DNA of 64,000 bases from Noviherbaspirillum sp. L7-7A. Its GTDB lineage: Bacteria; Pseudomonadota; Gammaproteobacteria; Burkholderiales; Burkholderiaceae_D. The notes below the pieces were generated by a model, which worked only from the letters and a program-made list of their open reading frames with translations, was not told the origin of the DNA and did not search any database. Below, piece by piece: positions 7,627-16,376 of the stretch; the first letter of the stretch is position 1, and each line of letters begins with the position of its first letter. Position numbers and translations under genes: made by a program. Where the stretch lies: NCBI RefSeq assembly GCF_019052805.1, contig NZ_JAHQRJ010000001.1:2604001-2668000 (forward strand), given 5' to 3'.

Positions 7627-10332
7627 CTACTGCGGTTTCTGCGTTTGCAGCTGCGGCTGCAGCGGCAGGCGCAATACCGCCACGCCATCGCCTACCGCCG
7701 GATGGACCTCGAAGCCCAGCTTCCTGACCATGTCCAGCAGCGGGCGATTGTCCAGCAGCGCCTCGCCGACCATTTCCCGGGTGCCGCGGCTCTTGCAGTA
7801 GGCGATCAGCTTGTGCATCAGCATCATGCCCAGGCCGTGTCCCTTCATGTCGGAGCGCACGATGATGGCGAACTCGGCCTTGATGTTGTCGGGGTCGGCA
7901 ATGGCGCGCGCCACGCCCAGGGTTTCCTGGCTGCCGTCGGCACGCCAGCGCACGGCGACAAAGGCCATCTCGCGGTCATAGTCGATCTGGGTCAGGCGGG
8001 CAAGCTGAGAAGACCGCAGTTCGCGCATGCGGGAGAAAATCCGAAAGCGCACATCCTCGGGGTCCAGCGCATTGAAGAAGCGCAGGTGTTCCTCGCCGTC
8101 CTCGGGCCGGATCGGCCGCAGCAGCAGCGTTTCGCCCTGCCATGGCAGGGTTTCCTCCAGTTCATTCGGATAAGGCCGGATCGCCAGCCTGGCCCGGCCA
8201 TCGCCGACCGGACGCGGCGCCAGCTTGACGCGGGCATCCAGTGCAATCACGCCGTTGGCATCGGCCAGCAGCGGATTGATGTCGAGCTCGACGATTTCCG
8301 GGATATCGGTCACCAGATGCGATAGCTTCACCAGCGTCAGGCAGATGGCGTCGATGTCGGCCGGCGCCTGGTTGCGATAGCCGCGCAGCAGTTTGGCAAC
8401 CCGGGTGCGCGCCACCATCGCCTGCGCCAGCGGCATGTTCAAGGGCGGCAGCTCCATTGCATGGTCGGCAGTCACTTCCACGGCAATGCCGCCCTGGCCG
8501 AACAGCAGCACCGGGCCAAACACGGGATCGGTGGCAACGCCGACGATCAGTTCGTGCGCGCGCGGCCGGCGCGCCATGGCCTGGACGGTGAAGCCCGACA
8601 GCGTGGCATCGGGCAGCAGCTCGCGCAGGCGCCGCTGCATCGCGGTGGCGGCGGCCAGCACCGCCGGCGCGTCCTCCAGGTCCAGTACCACGCCGCCCAC
8701 ATCCGACTTGTGGCTGATCTGCGGCGACAGGATCTTCAGCGCCACGGGAAAGCCGATCTCGCTGGCCGCCGCCGCCGCTTCCTCTGCGCTGGCTGCAGTG
8801 CGGGTGGCCACCACCGGGATGCCATAGGCGGCCAGCAGGCGATGCGATTCGGGCTCGGTCAGCATGCTGCGGCAGCTGGCGAGCACGTCGCGCACCAGTT
8901 CGCGGGCGGCGGCGCGGTCGGCGCCGAAGTCCTGCGGCAGCGACGGCGGCACCTGCATCAGCAGTTCCTGGTTGCGCCGGTACTGCACGATCTGCATGAA
9001 GCCGCGCACCGCTTCCTCGGGCGTGTCGTAGGTCGGTATGCCCTGGTCGGCAAAGACCTGGCGCGCCGCCGCGAGAGCGTCGCCGCCCAGCCAGCAGGCC
9101 AGCACATTGCGCGCGCTCTTTGCCAGCAGGGGCGCCACTGTCTGAGCCACGTCGAGGCTGGGCACGATGGCGGTCGGCGCATGGATGAACAGCAGCGCAT
9201 CCGAGCCCGGATCGGACAGCAGGATCTCGGCTGCCTGCCGGTAGCGTTCGGCAGGCGCGTCGCCGATGATGTCGACCGGATTGCCATGCGACCAGGTCAG
9301 CGGCAGCACCGCGTCCAGCGCTTCCAGGGTCTGCGGCGCCAGCGTGGCCAGCTTGCCGCCATCGGCGATCAGGGCATCGGTCGCCATCACGCCCGGGCCG
9401 CCGCCATTGGTCAGGATGCACAGCCGTTCGCCCACCAGCGGCCGCGCCCGCCCCAGCGTTTCCACCGCCGAGAACAGGTCTTCGGTGGAATACACCCGCA
9501 GCATGCCGGCCCGGCGTATCGCGGCATCGTAGACATCGTCCGATCCCGCCATGGCGCCGGTATGCGAGGCCGCCGCCCGCGCGCCTTCGGCGGCGCGGCC
9601 GGCCTTGATCACCAGCACCGGCTTGCTGCGCGCGGCCGCCCGCGCCGCCGACATGAATTTGCGGGCATCGCGGATGTCTTCTATATAGAGCAGGATGGCG
9701 CGGGTGGCGCTGTCGCCGGCCAGGTAGTCGAGCAGGTCGCCGAAGTCGATGTCGGCCGCTTCGCCCAGCGACACGAAGCGCGAGAAGCCGATGCCGCGGC
9801 TGCCGGCCCAGTCCAGCACGCCCGTCACCAATGCGCCCGACTGCGACACGAAGGCCAGCTTGCCGGGGCGCGCGCCGATATGCGCAAAGCTGGCGTTAAG
9901 GCCGATGCCAGGCACCAGCATGCCCACGCAATTGGGGCCGAGGATGCGCAGCAGCGAGGTGCGCGCCGCATCCAGCATGCGCTGCTTCAATGTCACGCCA
10001 TGCCGGTCCACGGCGCTGCCGAGGCCGGCGGTCAGCACGATGGCGGCGCGGGTGCCGCGCGCGCCCAGCTGCGCGATCAGGTCCGGCACCGTATGCGGCG
10101 GCGTGCAGATCACTGCCAGGTCGGGGGCAGCCGGCAGCGCGGCCACGTCGCGGTACACCGGCCTGCCGGCAAGTTCATCGTATTTCGGATTGACTGCATA
10201 CAGCTCGCCGCGGAAGCCACCAGCCAGCAGATTGGCCAGCACGGTGGCGCCCACGCTGTGGGGCCGGGCCGACGCGCCGATCACCGCGACCGACTTCGGT
10301 TCGAACAGGTATTGCAGGTTGCGTGTGCTCAT
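7627..10332 (-). CDS. ADP-forming acyl-CoA synthetase / GNAT acetyltransferase fusion (Pat-like)
   Basis: 901 residues. Order: CoA-binding Rossmann domain (about 5-140), two succinyl-CoA-ligase-like domains (150-455) with the phosphohistidine region SHTGAMAGSDD (H257), an ATP-grasp domain (about 480-700) and a C-terminal GNAT domain (about 735-890). This layout is that of the protein lysine acetyltransferase Pat/PatZ (YfiQ), which acetylates acetyl-CoA synthetase and other proteins; the presence of H257 leaves real acyl-CoA synthetase activity possible. Start ATG 10332 has GGAG six bases upstream; a GTG at 10344 is less well placed. An FNR-type box lies 33 bp upstream, shared with the divergent stress protein gene. 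Confidence 0.9.
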   Translation of the reverse strand: MSTRNLQYLFEPKSVAVIGASARPHSVGATVLANLLAGGFRGELYAVNPKYDELAGRPVYRDVAALPAAPDLAVICTPPHTVPDLIAQLGARGTRAAIVLTAGLGSAVDRHGVTLKQRMLDAARTSLLRILGPNCVGMLVPGIGLNASFAHIGARPGKLAFVSQSGALVTGVLDWAGSRGIGFSRFVSLGEAADIDFGDLLDYLAGDSATRAILLYIEDIRDARKFMSAARAAARSKPVLVIKAGRAAEGARAAASHTGAMAGSDDVYDAAIRRAGMLRVYSTEDLFSAVETLGRARPLVGERLCILTNGGGPGVMATDALIADGGKLATLAPQTLEALDAVLPLTWSHGNPVDIIGDAPAERYRQAAEILLSDPGSDALLFIHAPTAIVPSLDVAQTVAPLLAKSARNVLACWLGGDALAAARQVFADQGIPTYDTPEEAVRGFMQIVQYRRNQELLMQVPPSLPQDFGADRAAARELVRDVLASCRSMLTEPESHRLLAAYGIPVVATRTAASAEEAAAAASEIGFPVALKILSPQISHKSDVGGVVLDLEDAPAVLAAATAMQRRLRELLPDATLSGFTVQAMARRPRAHELIVGVATDPVFGPVLLFGQGGIAVEVTADHAMELPPLNMPLAQAMVARTRVAKLLRGYRNQAPADIDAICLTLVKLSHLVTDIPEIVELDINPLLADANGVIALDARVKLAPRPVGDGRARLAIRPYPNELEETLPWQGETLLLRPIRPEDGEEHLRFFNALDPEDVRFRIFSRMRELRSSQLARLTQIDYDREMAFVAVRWRADGSQETLGVARAIADPDNIKAEFAIIVRSDMKGHGLGMMLMHKLIAYCKSRGTREMVGEALLDNRPLLDMVRKLGFEVHPAVGDGVAVLRLPLQPQLQTQKPQ

Positions 10333-10364
10333 GAAACGCTCCACAAGAGGGGTATCGGAACATT

Positions 10365-10378
10365 TTGACCTGGGTCAA
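10365..10378. promoter_or_regulatory. FNR/ANR-type box between Pat-like and Usp genes
   Basis: TTGACCTGGGTCAA is a perfect TTGAC-N4-GTCAA dyad, one base per arm away from the FNR consensus TTGAT-N4-ATCAA. It sits in the divergent interval and could serve either gene; no good -10 was found at the class II distance on either side. The same core recurs at 13705-13718. Confidence 0.65.
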
Positions 10379-10486
10379 ACGCCGCGGAAACATGGCGCGG
10401 CACAGCCTCAGGATAGTGGACTGTCGGGCCGGGCAATCTTAGGCTAGACATGCAAACCTTTCCAAAATTCCAACAAGGAGATTGTG

Positions 10487-11326
10487 ATGAGCTACAAGAC
10501 CATCGTAGTGCATGTCGACCGGTCCAGGCATGCGCCGCAGCGACTCCGCATCGCCGCCGAGCTCGCACTGCGCGACAATGCCCACCTGACCGGCGTGGCC
10601 ATGACCGGCATCTCGCGCTATCTGCTGGAAGGCGACGCGGTCAATCAGCATGAGCCGGTCCTGGTCACCCATCTCGACTATCTTCGCAAAGAGGCCGAGC
10701 AGGCGCTGGCACAGTTCGAGGAGACGGTGCGCAGCATGGGCGTGCTGTCCTGGGAAAAACGCCTGGTCGACGACGAGCCGGCCGGCGGCCTCAGCCTGGA
10801 AGCGCGCTATGCCGACCTGGTGGTGATGAGTCAGACCGACAGCGGCGAATCGCTGCCGGGCATCATGAGCGACTTCCCCGAATATGTGGTGATGAACGCC
10901 GGCCGTCCGGTGCTGCTGGTGCCCTACGCCGGCGAGTTCCCGCATGTCGGCCGCAAGGTGCTGCTGGCCTGGGATGGCAGCATGGAAGCCGGCCGCGCCA
11001 TCAACGGCGCCATGCCGATGCTGCGCCAGGCGCAGGAGGTCAAGGTGGTGGTGTTCAATGCCGAGCGCCAGGTCAATGTGCATGGCGAGCAGCCGGGCGC
11101 CGACCTGGCGCTTTATCTGGCGCGCCACGGCGTGAAGGTGGATGTGCTGCAGGAAACCACCGAGCAGGACAGCGGCAATGCGCTGCTGTCGCTGGCGGCC
11201 GATGCGAATGCCGACCTGCTGGTGATGGGCTGCTATGTGCATTCGCGTTTTCGCGAAGTGCTGCTGGGCGGCGCCACGCGCACGGTGCTGGAATCGATGA
11301 CGCTGCCGGTACTGATGTCGCACTGA
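10487..11326 (+). CDS. Universal stress protein, two UspA domains
   Basis: 279 residues in two tandem UspA folds. The first begins SYKTIVVHVD; the second (about 155-279) begins RKVLLAWDGS and ends VLGGATRTVLESM-like, here EVLLGGATRTVLESMTLPVL, the usual G-x2-G-x9-G(S/T) nucleotide-binding region. Start ATG 10487 is six bases after AAGGAG; the GTG at 10484 is too close. Such tandem Usp proteins are linked to survival under low oxygen or starvation in proteobacteria, consistent with the FNR-type box upstream. Convergent with the hemerythrin-like gene. Confidence 0.9.
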   Translation: MSYKTIVVHVDRSRHAPQRLRIAAELALRDNAHLTGVAMTGISRYLLEGDAVNQHEPVLVTHLDYLRKEAEQALAQFEETVRSMGVLSWEKRLVDDEPAGGLSLEARYADLVVMSQTDSGESLPGIMSDFPEYVVMNAGRPVLLVPYAGEFPHVGRKVLLAWDGSMEAGRAINGAMPMLRQAQEVKVVVFNAERQVNVHGEQPGADLALYLARHGVKVDVLQETTEQDSGNALLSLAADANADLLVMGCYVHSRFREVLLGGATRTVLESMTLPVLMSH

Positions 11327-11386
11327 TACTGCAACCACAGCGCTGCGTCCGCCAAGGCGGCGCGGCGCATTCGCTTCATTCATCCA

Positions 11387-12040
11387 TCACAGCGCCGGGC
11401 CCAATCCCCACGGGGCCGGCGTGATGGTGACGATGATGGTGTAGAGCCGTTCGAAGTCCTGTTTCAGGTCGATGCCGGCCAGCGGATCGCGGTTGCTGGC
11501 AAATACCTCGCCCGCCTCCAGCCATTCCCGTTCGGTCAGGTGCTCGCGCAGCGCCGGAAAGATCACCTCCTCTTCCAGCCGCATATGGCGGGAATAGAAA
11601 TCGGCATAGCGCTTTACCTGCTGCACGAAGTACGCCAGTTCCGCCGGCCCGCCGAATTCATGCCGGGCCAGCGCATGCGCCAGCCTGCGCACCATGGCCT
11701 CGCCCTGCGCATGCTGCACTTCCAGTTCCACCAGCATCGCGTCATGCAGATGGGTATGTTCGCGCAGCGGCCCGAACAGGAAGCGGTCTTCCTTGGGATG
11801 ATGCAGGCGTTCGGGGTATTCGCTGATATACAGCAGCATGGCGCGCAGCACCTTCAGGTCCGGCCGCAGGCCCTGTTCCTCCATGGCCCGCGCCAGATGG
11901 CGCATGCCATGGACCACGGCTGCCAGCCGCTCATGCTCTTCCCGAACGATGCGCAGCGCCAGCGGCTGCTTGCCCGTCGGGGCCGGCGCAGCGGCAGGGC
12001 CATGCTGGTCGATGTGCGCGGTGGTGTCAGTCATTGTCAT
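11387..12040 (-). CDS. Hemerythrin-like HHE domain protein
   Basis: 217 residues, all-helical, with the histidine/glutamate pattern of a hemerythrin domain: REEHERL, HHPKEDRFLF, HDAMLVELEVQH and SRHMRLEEEVIFPAL. These would form a non-haem di-iron site for O2, NO or peroxide sensing or binding. The first 22 residues are a Pro/Ala-rich tail. Start ATG 12040 has GGAG six bases upstream. It is the last gene of the operon started by the nitronate monooxygenase-like gene, 10 bp after the Usp gene, under an FNR-type box. Confidence 0.9.
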   Translation of the reverse strand: MTMTDTTAHIDQHGPAAAPAPTGKQPLALRIVREEHERLAAVVHGMRHLARAMEEQGLRPDLKVLRAMLLYISEYPERLHHPKEDRFLFGPLREHTHLHDAMLVELEVQHAQGEAMVRRLAHALARHEFGGPAELAYFVQQVKRYADFYSRHMRLEEEVIFPALREHLTEREWLEAGEVFASNRDPLAGIDLKQDFERLYTIIVTITPAPWGLGPAL

Positions 12041-12050
12041 GGCGCGCTCC

Positions 12051-12485
12051 TTACCGGTAAACCATCACGGGGATGTTGGTGTGGGCCAGCACGCGCTGGG
12101 TCTCGCTGCCCAGCAGCAGCCGGTCAAGGCCGCGCCGGCCGTGCGAGGCCATCCAGATGCAGTCGCAGCCGCGCTCCTCGGCCAGCGCGATGATTTCCCG
12201 CCAGGGGTCGGGTGCATAACGCACCACCAGTTCACAGCGCACATTCCCTTGCGCCGCGGCTGCCGCAACCGGCTCGATCAGCGCCTGTGCCTCCGCCCGC
12301 GCCGCTTCCTCGAAAGCATTGAGGTCGACCATGGCGCCGGCCTCGGGCAGCAGGGGATACATCACCGCCACCGACAGCACGATCAGTTGCGCGCCCGACT
12401 CGCGCGCGAACGCAATCGCCGCGTCAGCCGCCTTCGCCGACAGCGGCGAGCCGTCGCTGGCCACCAGTATCTTCGAAAACATCAT
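12051..12485 (-). CDS. Universal stress protein, single UspA domain
   Basis: 144 residues. The fold starts FSKILVASDGSPLS and ends with ASHGRRGLDRLLLGSETQRVLAHTNIPVMV, the nucleotide-binding G-x2-G-x9-G(S/T) motif. ATG 12485 and ATG 12482 are adjacent; GGGGGAG four to seven bases upstream could serve either. The gene starts inside the upstream flavoprotein gene (62-bp overlap), which suggests translational coupling, and is followed after 10 bp by the hemerythrin-like gene. Confidence 0.9.
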   Translation of the reverse strand: MMFSKILVASDGSPLSAKAADAAIAFARESGAQLIVLSVAVMYPLLPEAGAMVDLNAFEEAARAEAQALIEPVAAAAAQGNVRCELVVRYAPDPWREIIALAEERGCDCIWMASHGRRGLDRLLLGSETQRVLAHTNIPVMVYR

Positions 12486-13644
12486 CGTTCTCCCCCGCCG
12501 GCTTCTCGCCAGTCAACAGATAGTGGACCAACTGGTGCACCGGCCTGATTGCCGCGCCGAATGGCAGGCTTTCCGATCCACGGAAGAACAGCCCGCGCTG
12601 CACATCGCCTTTCAATGCATAGGCCAGCCGCGTATCGATGCAGAACTGGCCCGCCTTGGGATTGCCGTCGCGCAGCCCGCACTGGTGCAGGCAATCGAAG
12701 GCGGCGATGCAGTCGCGCGCATGGGCGCGGCGCTGCAGCTTTTCCTCCTTCATCAGATAGCCTTCCAGCCAAGGCGTTTTGACCGCGCGCGCCGGCAGTC
12801 CGGCCGCGCTCATGAAGGTGACGATATCTTCCGGCCTGGCCTCGGCCAGCACGCGCTTGAATTCGGGATGGGCATCGCCCTCTTCGCTCACGGCAAATGG
12901 CGTGCCGAGTTGCACGCCATTGGCGCCCATTGCCATCAGCGCGCGTACCTGCTCGTGGCTGTGGATGCCGCCGGCGACGATCAGCGGAATGCGCTCCGAT
13001 TCCAGGCCCAGTTCGCGCAGCAGCGCCAGGGTGCCTTCCAGCACCGTGGGGAAGGCGAATTGCGGCGCGTCGATGTCGGCAATGCGCGGCGCGCCGAGGT
13101 GGCCGGCGGCAAAGCGCGGGTTCTCGATCACGATCGCATCCGGCAGGCGCTGGCGGCGCATCCATTTCTTCAGCAACAGCGCAATGCCGCGCGCATCCGA
13201 CAGGATCGGGATCAGCGCGACATCGGGAAAGTCGGTGGTCAGTTCCGGCAGGTCCAGCGGCAGGCCTGCGCCCACCACGATGGCCTGGGTGCCGCTCTCG
13301 CAGGCCTGGCGCACATAGGACGCATACTCGGCCACGGCCCGCATCACGTTCACCGCGATCATGCCGCGACCGCCGGCCAGCGCCAGCGCCGCGCGGATCT
13401 CGCGGTCCAATGCCACCAGATTGGCGGCATCGATCGCCGCCTTGTCGCGCGAGCGGCCGGTCTGCGCCATCAGGTCGGCATGATGGCGGCGCAGGTCGAC
13501 GCTGGAGATGGTGCCCAGCCCGCCCAGCCCCGCCACCGTGCCAGCCAGGCGATGCGCGGAAATACCCACGCCCATGCCGCCCTGCACCACGGGCAGCAGG
13601 GTCTTGTTTCGGATGACGAGGGAAGGCAGATCGGTGTGCGACAC
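12424..13644 (-). CDS. Nitronate monooxygenase-like flavin oxidoreductase
   Basis: 406 residues, FMN-dependent TIM barrel of the nitronate monooxygenase / 2-nitropropane dioxygenase family (IPLIVAGGIHSHEQVRALMAMGANGVQLGT-type phosphate-binding region, GGMGVGIS near the start). The C-terminal part with several Cys residues (CIAAFDCLHQCG, QFCIDTRLAYALKGDV) is typical of one family branch; the true substrate is unknown. Start GTG 13644 (MSHTDLPS) with AGGA eight bases upstream is preferred over the open frame up to 13770, because the FNR-type box and predicted -10 lie in 13677-13718. Its 3' end overlaps the Usp gene by 62 bp. Confidence 0.85.
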   Translation of the reverse strand: MSHTDLPSLVIRNKTLLPVVQGGMGVGISAHRLAGTVAGLGGLGTISSVDLRRHHADLMAQTGRSRDKAAIDAANLVALDREIRAALALAGGRGMIAVNVMRAVAEYASYVRQACESGTQAIVVGAGLPLDLPELTTDFPDVALIPILSDARGIALLLKKWMRRQRLPDAIVIENPRFAAGHLGAPRIADIDAPQFAFPTVLEGTLALLRELGLESERIPLIVAGGIHSHEQVRALMAMGANGVQLGTPFAVSEEGDAHPEFKRVLAEARPEDIVTFMSAAGLPARAVKTPWLEGYLMKEEKLQRRAHARDCIAAFDCLHQCGLRDGNPKAGQFCIDTRLAYALKGDVQRGLFFRGSESLPFGAAIRPVHQLVHYLLTGEKPAGENDDVFEDTGGQRRLAAVGEGG

Positions 13645-13676
13645 GGCGGGATTCCTGGAACATTGAAGACCGGCCG

Positions 13677-13718
13677 ACTGTAGCAAACGGTGCAGTTTAG
13701 AAAATTGACATGGGTCAA
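13677..13718 (-). promoter_or_regulatory. FNR/ANR-type class II promoter of the flavoprotein-Usp-hemerythrin operon
   Basis: Box TTGACATGGGTCAA at 13705-13718 (centre 13711.5) and a minus-strand -10 TACAGT at 13682-13677. With the start site expected near 13670, the box centre lies at about -41.5, the standard class II position for FNR-family activators. The leader would be about 26 nt to the GTG at 13644. Confidence 0.7.
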
Positions 13719-13791
13719 AATTGCCCGGACGGTGCGGCGTGCCAGGACCGTGCCTATCGTCCATTGGCACCTTGCTTCAACGGTCTGGCAG

Positions 13792-14703
13792 TCAGGCCAT
13801 GCCTTCGCCTTCGTTGAAATGCGCGATCAGGAAATCGATGAACACCCGCACCTTGGCCGGCAGCTGGCGCCGGCTCGGATAGAACACATACAGGTCCGCC
13901 GGCGCCGGCGCATGGTCCGGCAGCACCAAGCGCAGCCGGCCCGAAGCCAGGTATTTCGCCAGGTCCCATTCCGAGCGCAGCAAGATGCCATGGCCGTCGA
14001 GCGCCCAGCCCAGCACCACGTCGCCGTCATTGCTCGACAGCGCGCCGCGCACCTTCACCAGCTGCTCGCGCCTGCCGCGGCCAAGCCGCCAGAGGTTGCC
14101 GGGATCGTTGTTCTGGCGGTGCAGGATGCAGCTGTGCCGGGCCAGGTCCTCAGGCGTTTCTGGCGTGCCGGCACGCTTCAGGTAGCTGGGCGACGCGCAC
14201 AGGAAACGCTTGTTGGCAAGGATGCGGCGGGCCGACAGCCGGGTGTCGGGCAGCGCGCCGAAGCGGATGCCGAGATCGAAGGCCTCTTCCACCAGGTCGA
14301 TCGGGCGGTCGGTCAGTTGCAGCTGCAACTCGATGTCCGGATAGCTGCGGGCAAACGCCGATACCAGCGGCGCGATGGTGGTGCGCCCGAACCCCAGCGT
14401 GGCATTGACCCGCAGCAGGCCGCGCGGCTCGGCCCGGTGGCTGCTGACGGCATCTTCCATGTCGCGGATGTCGGCCAGGATGCGCTGCGCCTGCTCGAGA
14501 TAGAGCTCGCCCTCGCTGGTCAGGCTGAAGCGCCGGGTGGTGCGGTTGAGCAGCCGCACGCCGAGCCGCTGTTCCATCTGGGCCAGCCGCTTGGTGGCGG
14601 CCGGCGGCGTGATGTCGAGTTCGCGCGCGGCTGCCGACAGGCTACCCTTTCTGGCCAGCGCGGCGAAGAAGGCCATTTCCGAGATGGCGTCGGTTTTGAT
14701 CAT
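13792..14703 (-). CDS. LysR-family transcriptional regulator
   Basis: 303 residues: N-terminal winged helix-turn-helix (about 1-62, FAALARKGSLSAAARELDIT) and a periplasmic-binding-like effector domain (about 90-295). It is divergent from the D-tartrate dehydratase gene with 158 bp between starts, the usual arrangement for a LysR regulator and its target, so tartrate or a related diacid is a likely effector (inference). Start ATG 14703 lacks a clear ribosome site. It is a local regulator of the CrgA-like group by sequence feel, not by a search. Confidence 0.9.
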   Translation of the reverse strand: MIKTDAISEMAFFAALARKGSLSAAARELDITPPAATKRLAQMEQRLGVRLLNRTTRRFSLTSEGELYLEQAQRILADIRDMEDAVSSHRAEPRGLLRVNATLGFGRTTIAPLVSAFARSYPDIELQLQLTDRPIDLVEEAFDLGIRFGALPDTRLSARRILANKRFLCASPSYLKRAGTPETPEDLARHSCILHRQNNDPGNLWRLGRGRREQLVKVRGALSSNDGDVVLGWALDGHGILLRSEWDLAKYLASGRLRLVLPDHAPAPADLYVFYPSRRQLPAKVRVFIDFLIAHFNEGEGMA

Positions 14704-14861
14704 GGAGGCGAATCATAAACCCTGCGCCAGGCCTTGTGCAGCAGGCGTCGACGGCGATGCCATCTTTCACCCACGGTGAATAATGGAATGAATGATGGTA
14801 AATAATGAGATAGCTGCCGCAGGCTATGCTGCGGCCACGTTCAACCCTGCCGGAAACCATC

Positions 14862-16028
14862 ATGAGAATCGTAGAAATCCGCGAGAAAACCCTGCCGATC
14901 AGCTCGCCCATCCGCAATGCCTATATCGACTTTTCCAAAATGACGCTGTCGCTGGTGGCCGTGATCACCGATGTCATCCGCGACGGCAAGCCGGTGGTCG
15001 GCTATGGCTTCAACTCCAACGGCCGCTATGGCCAGGGCATGCTGATGCGCGAGCGCTTCATCCCGCGCATCATGGAAGCCGACCCGGCCTCGCTGATCAA
15101 CGACGAGGGCGACAATCTCGATCCGCACAGGATCTGGAACTGCATGTACACCAATGAAAAGCCGGGCGGCCATGGCGAGCGCTCGGTGGCGATCGGCACC
15201 ATGGACATGGCGATCTGGGACGCGGTCGCCAAGATCGCCAACAAGCCGCTGTTCCAGTTGCTGGCCGACCGTTATGGCGATGGCAAGCCCAACCGTGACG
15301 TATTCGTCTATGCCGCCGGTGGCTATTACTATCCGGGCAAGGGCCTGGAGGCGCTGCAGAATGAGATGCGCAGCTATATCGACCGCGGCTACAGCGTGGT
15401 GAAGATGAAGATCGGCGGCGACAGCCTGGCCGAGGACCAGCGCCGCATCGAGGCGGTGCTGTCGGTACTGAAGGATGGCCAGCGGCTGTGCGTCGACGCC
15501 AACGGCCGCTTCGACATGGACACCGCCATCGCCTATGCCAAGGCGCTTGGCCAGTACAACCTGTTCTGGTACGAGGAAGCCGGCGACCCGCTGGACTATG
15601 AACTGCAGTCCATCCTGCGCAGCTACTACAAGAATCCGATGGCCACCGGCGAGAACCTGTTCTCGATGCAGGATGCGCGCAACCTGATTCGCTACGGCGG
15701 CATGCGCGCCGACCGCGACTGGCTGCAGTTCGACTGTGCCTTGTCCTACGGACTGGTGGAATACCTGCGCACGCTGGACATGCTGCGCGAGCACGGCTGG
15801 TCGCCCAGCCGCTGCATCCCGCACGGCGGCCACCAGATGTCGCTCAACATCGCAGCCGGCCTGGGCCTGGGCGGCAATGAATCCTACCCGGACCTGTTCC
15901 AGCCCTTCGGCGGTTTCCCGGACGGCGTCGAGGTGAAGGACAGCCGCATTGTCATGCCTGACCTGCCTGGCATCGGCTTTGAGGGGAAGTCCAACCTGAT
16001 CAGCGTGATGCGGGAACTGAGCGCCTGA
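14862..16028 (+). CDS. tarD: D(-)-tartrate dehydratase, enolase superfamily
   Basis: 388 residues, mandelate-racemase subgroup of the enolase superfamily. It closely follows the Bradyrhizobium TarD pattern: ISSPIRNAYIDF near the start, K181xK183 (VVKMKIGG) as the base, metal ligands D212 (VDANGR), E238/E239 and E264 (ATGEN), and H321/H324 in CIPHGGHQMSLN. TarD converts D-tartrate to oxaloacetate. Start ATG 14862 (MRIVEIREKT) follows CGGAAACC; the open frame extends 12 codons upstream without a site. No transporter lies next to it, so substrate uptake must be encoded elsewhere. Confidence 0.93.
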   Translation: MRIVEIREKTLPISSPIRNAYIDFSKMTLSLVAVITDVIRDGKPVVGYGFNSNGRYGQGMLMRERFIPRIMEADPASLINDEGDNLDPHRIWNCMYTNEKPGGHGERSVAIGTMDMAIWDAVAKIANKPLFQLLADRYGDGKPNRDVFVYAAGGYYYPGKGLEALQNEMRSYIDRGYSVVKMKIGGDSLAEDQRRIEAVLSVLKDGQRLCVDANGRFDMDTAIAYAKALGQYNLFWYEEAGDPLDYELQSILRSYYKNPMATGENLFSMQDARNLIRYGGMRADRDWLQFDCALSYGLVEYLRTLDMLREHGWSPSRCIPHGGHQMSLNIAAGLGLGGNESYPDLFQPFGGFPDGVEVKDSRIVMPDLPGIGFEGKSNLISVMRELSA

Positions 16029-16043
16029 AGCAGGCTGGCGTAG

Positions 16044-16069
16044 CAGCCAGGCTCCCGAAAGCCTGGCTG
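16044..16069 (+). terminator. Hairpin after tarD, terminator-like
   Basis: Perfect 10-bp stem CAGCCAGGCT/AGCCTGGCTG with a six-base loop, 16 bases after the tarD stop. There is no T run, so it may act with Rho or only protect the 3' end. Confidence 0.5.
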
Positions 16070-16125
16070 TGGCATTCGTGGATGCACCGATGCCCCTTCA
16101 AGCGAGGCTGGATTGAATTGTAGAG

Positions 16126-16148
16126 GGAATACCCCGAAGGGGCATTCC
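16126..16148. other. Hairpin with GAA loop
   Basis: GGAATACCCC and GGGGCATTCC form a 10-bp stem with one mismatch around a GAA loop. No T run follows. Function unknown; may belong to the repeat element beside it. Confidence 0.45.
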
Positions 16149-16173
16149 ACGGCATCGTCATGACGGCAGCAAG

Positions 16174-16205
16174 CGTAGCCTGGGTGAAGCGCAGCGTAAC
16201 CCGGG
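16174..16205 (+). repeat. Short dispersed intergenic repeat, copy 1
   Basis: Contains CCTGGGTGAAGCGCAGCG followed by TAACCCGGG, so that CCTGGGT and ACCCGGG can pair. This short repeat family (xxCCGGGTGAAGCGCAGCGxAACCCGG type) is widespread between genes in proteobacteria; its role is unknown. A second copy lies 100 bp on in the opposite direction. Confidence 0.7.
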
Positions 16206-16308
16206 ATTGCACCCGTTATGCAACAGATGCCTCCCGGGCTTTCCAGGCCGATTCCCAAACCCTGCATTTTCCGTCTCGCTAGCACAGCTGCCGGCTTCAT
16301 CGATGGAT

Positions 16309-16341
16309 GGGCCGGATTGCGCTGCGCTTCACCCAGGATAC
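16309..16341 (-). repeat. Short dispersed intergenic repeat, copy 2 (inverted)
   Basis: On the minus strand it reads CCTGGGTGAAGCGCAGCG followed by CAATCCGG, the same core as copy 1. The two copies could fold together as a large stem of about 18 perfect core base pairs. Confidence 0.7.
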
Positions 16342-16376
16342 GGAGTACATTTTGCTGCGTTCAACCTCGTATGCGC

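Larger units (their letters stand above)
16029..16376. other. Intergenic region with hairpins and a dispersed repeat
   Basis: No gene. It contains a terminator-like hairpin after tarD (16044-16069), a second hairpin (16126-16148) and two inverted copies of a short repeat (16174-16205, 16309-16341). Confidence 0.6.
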
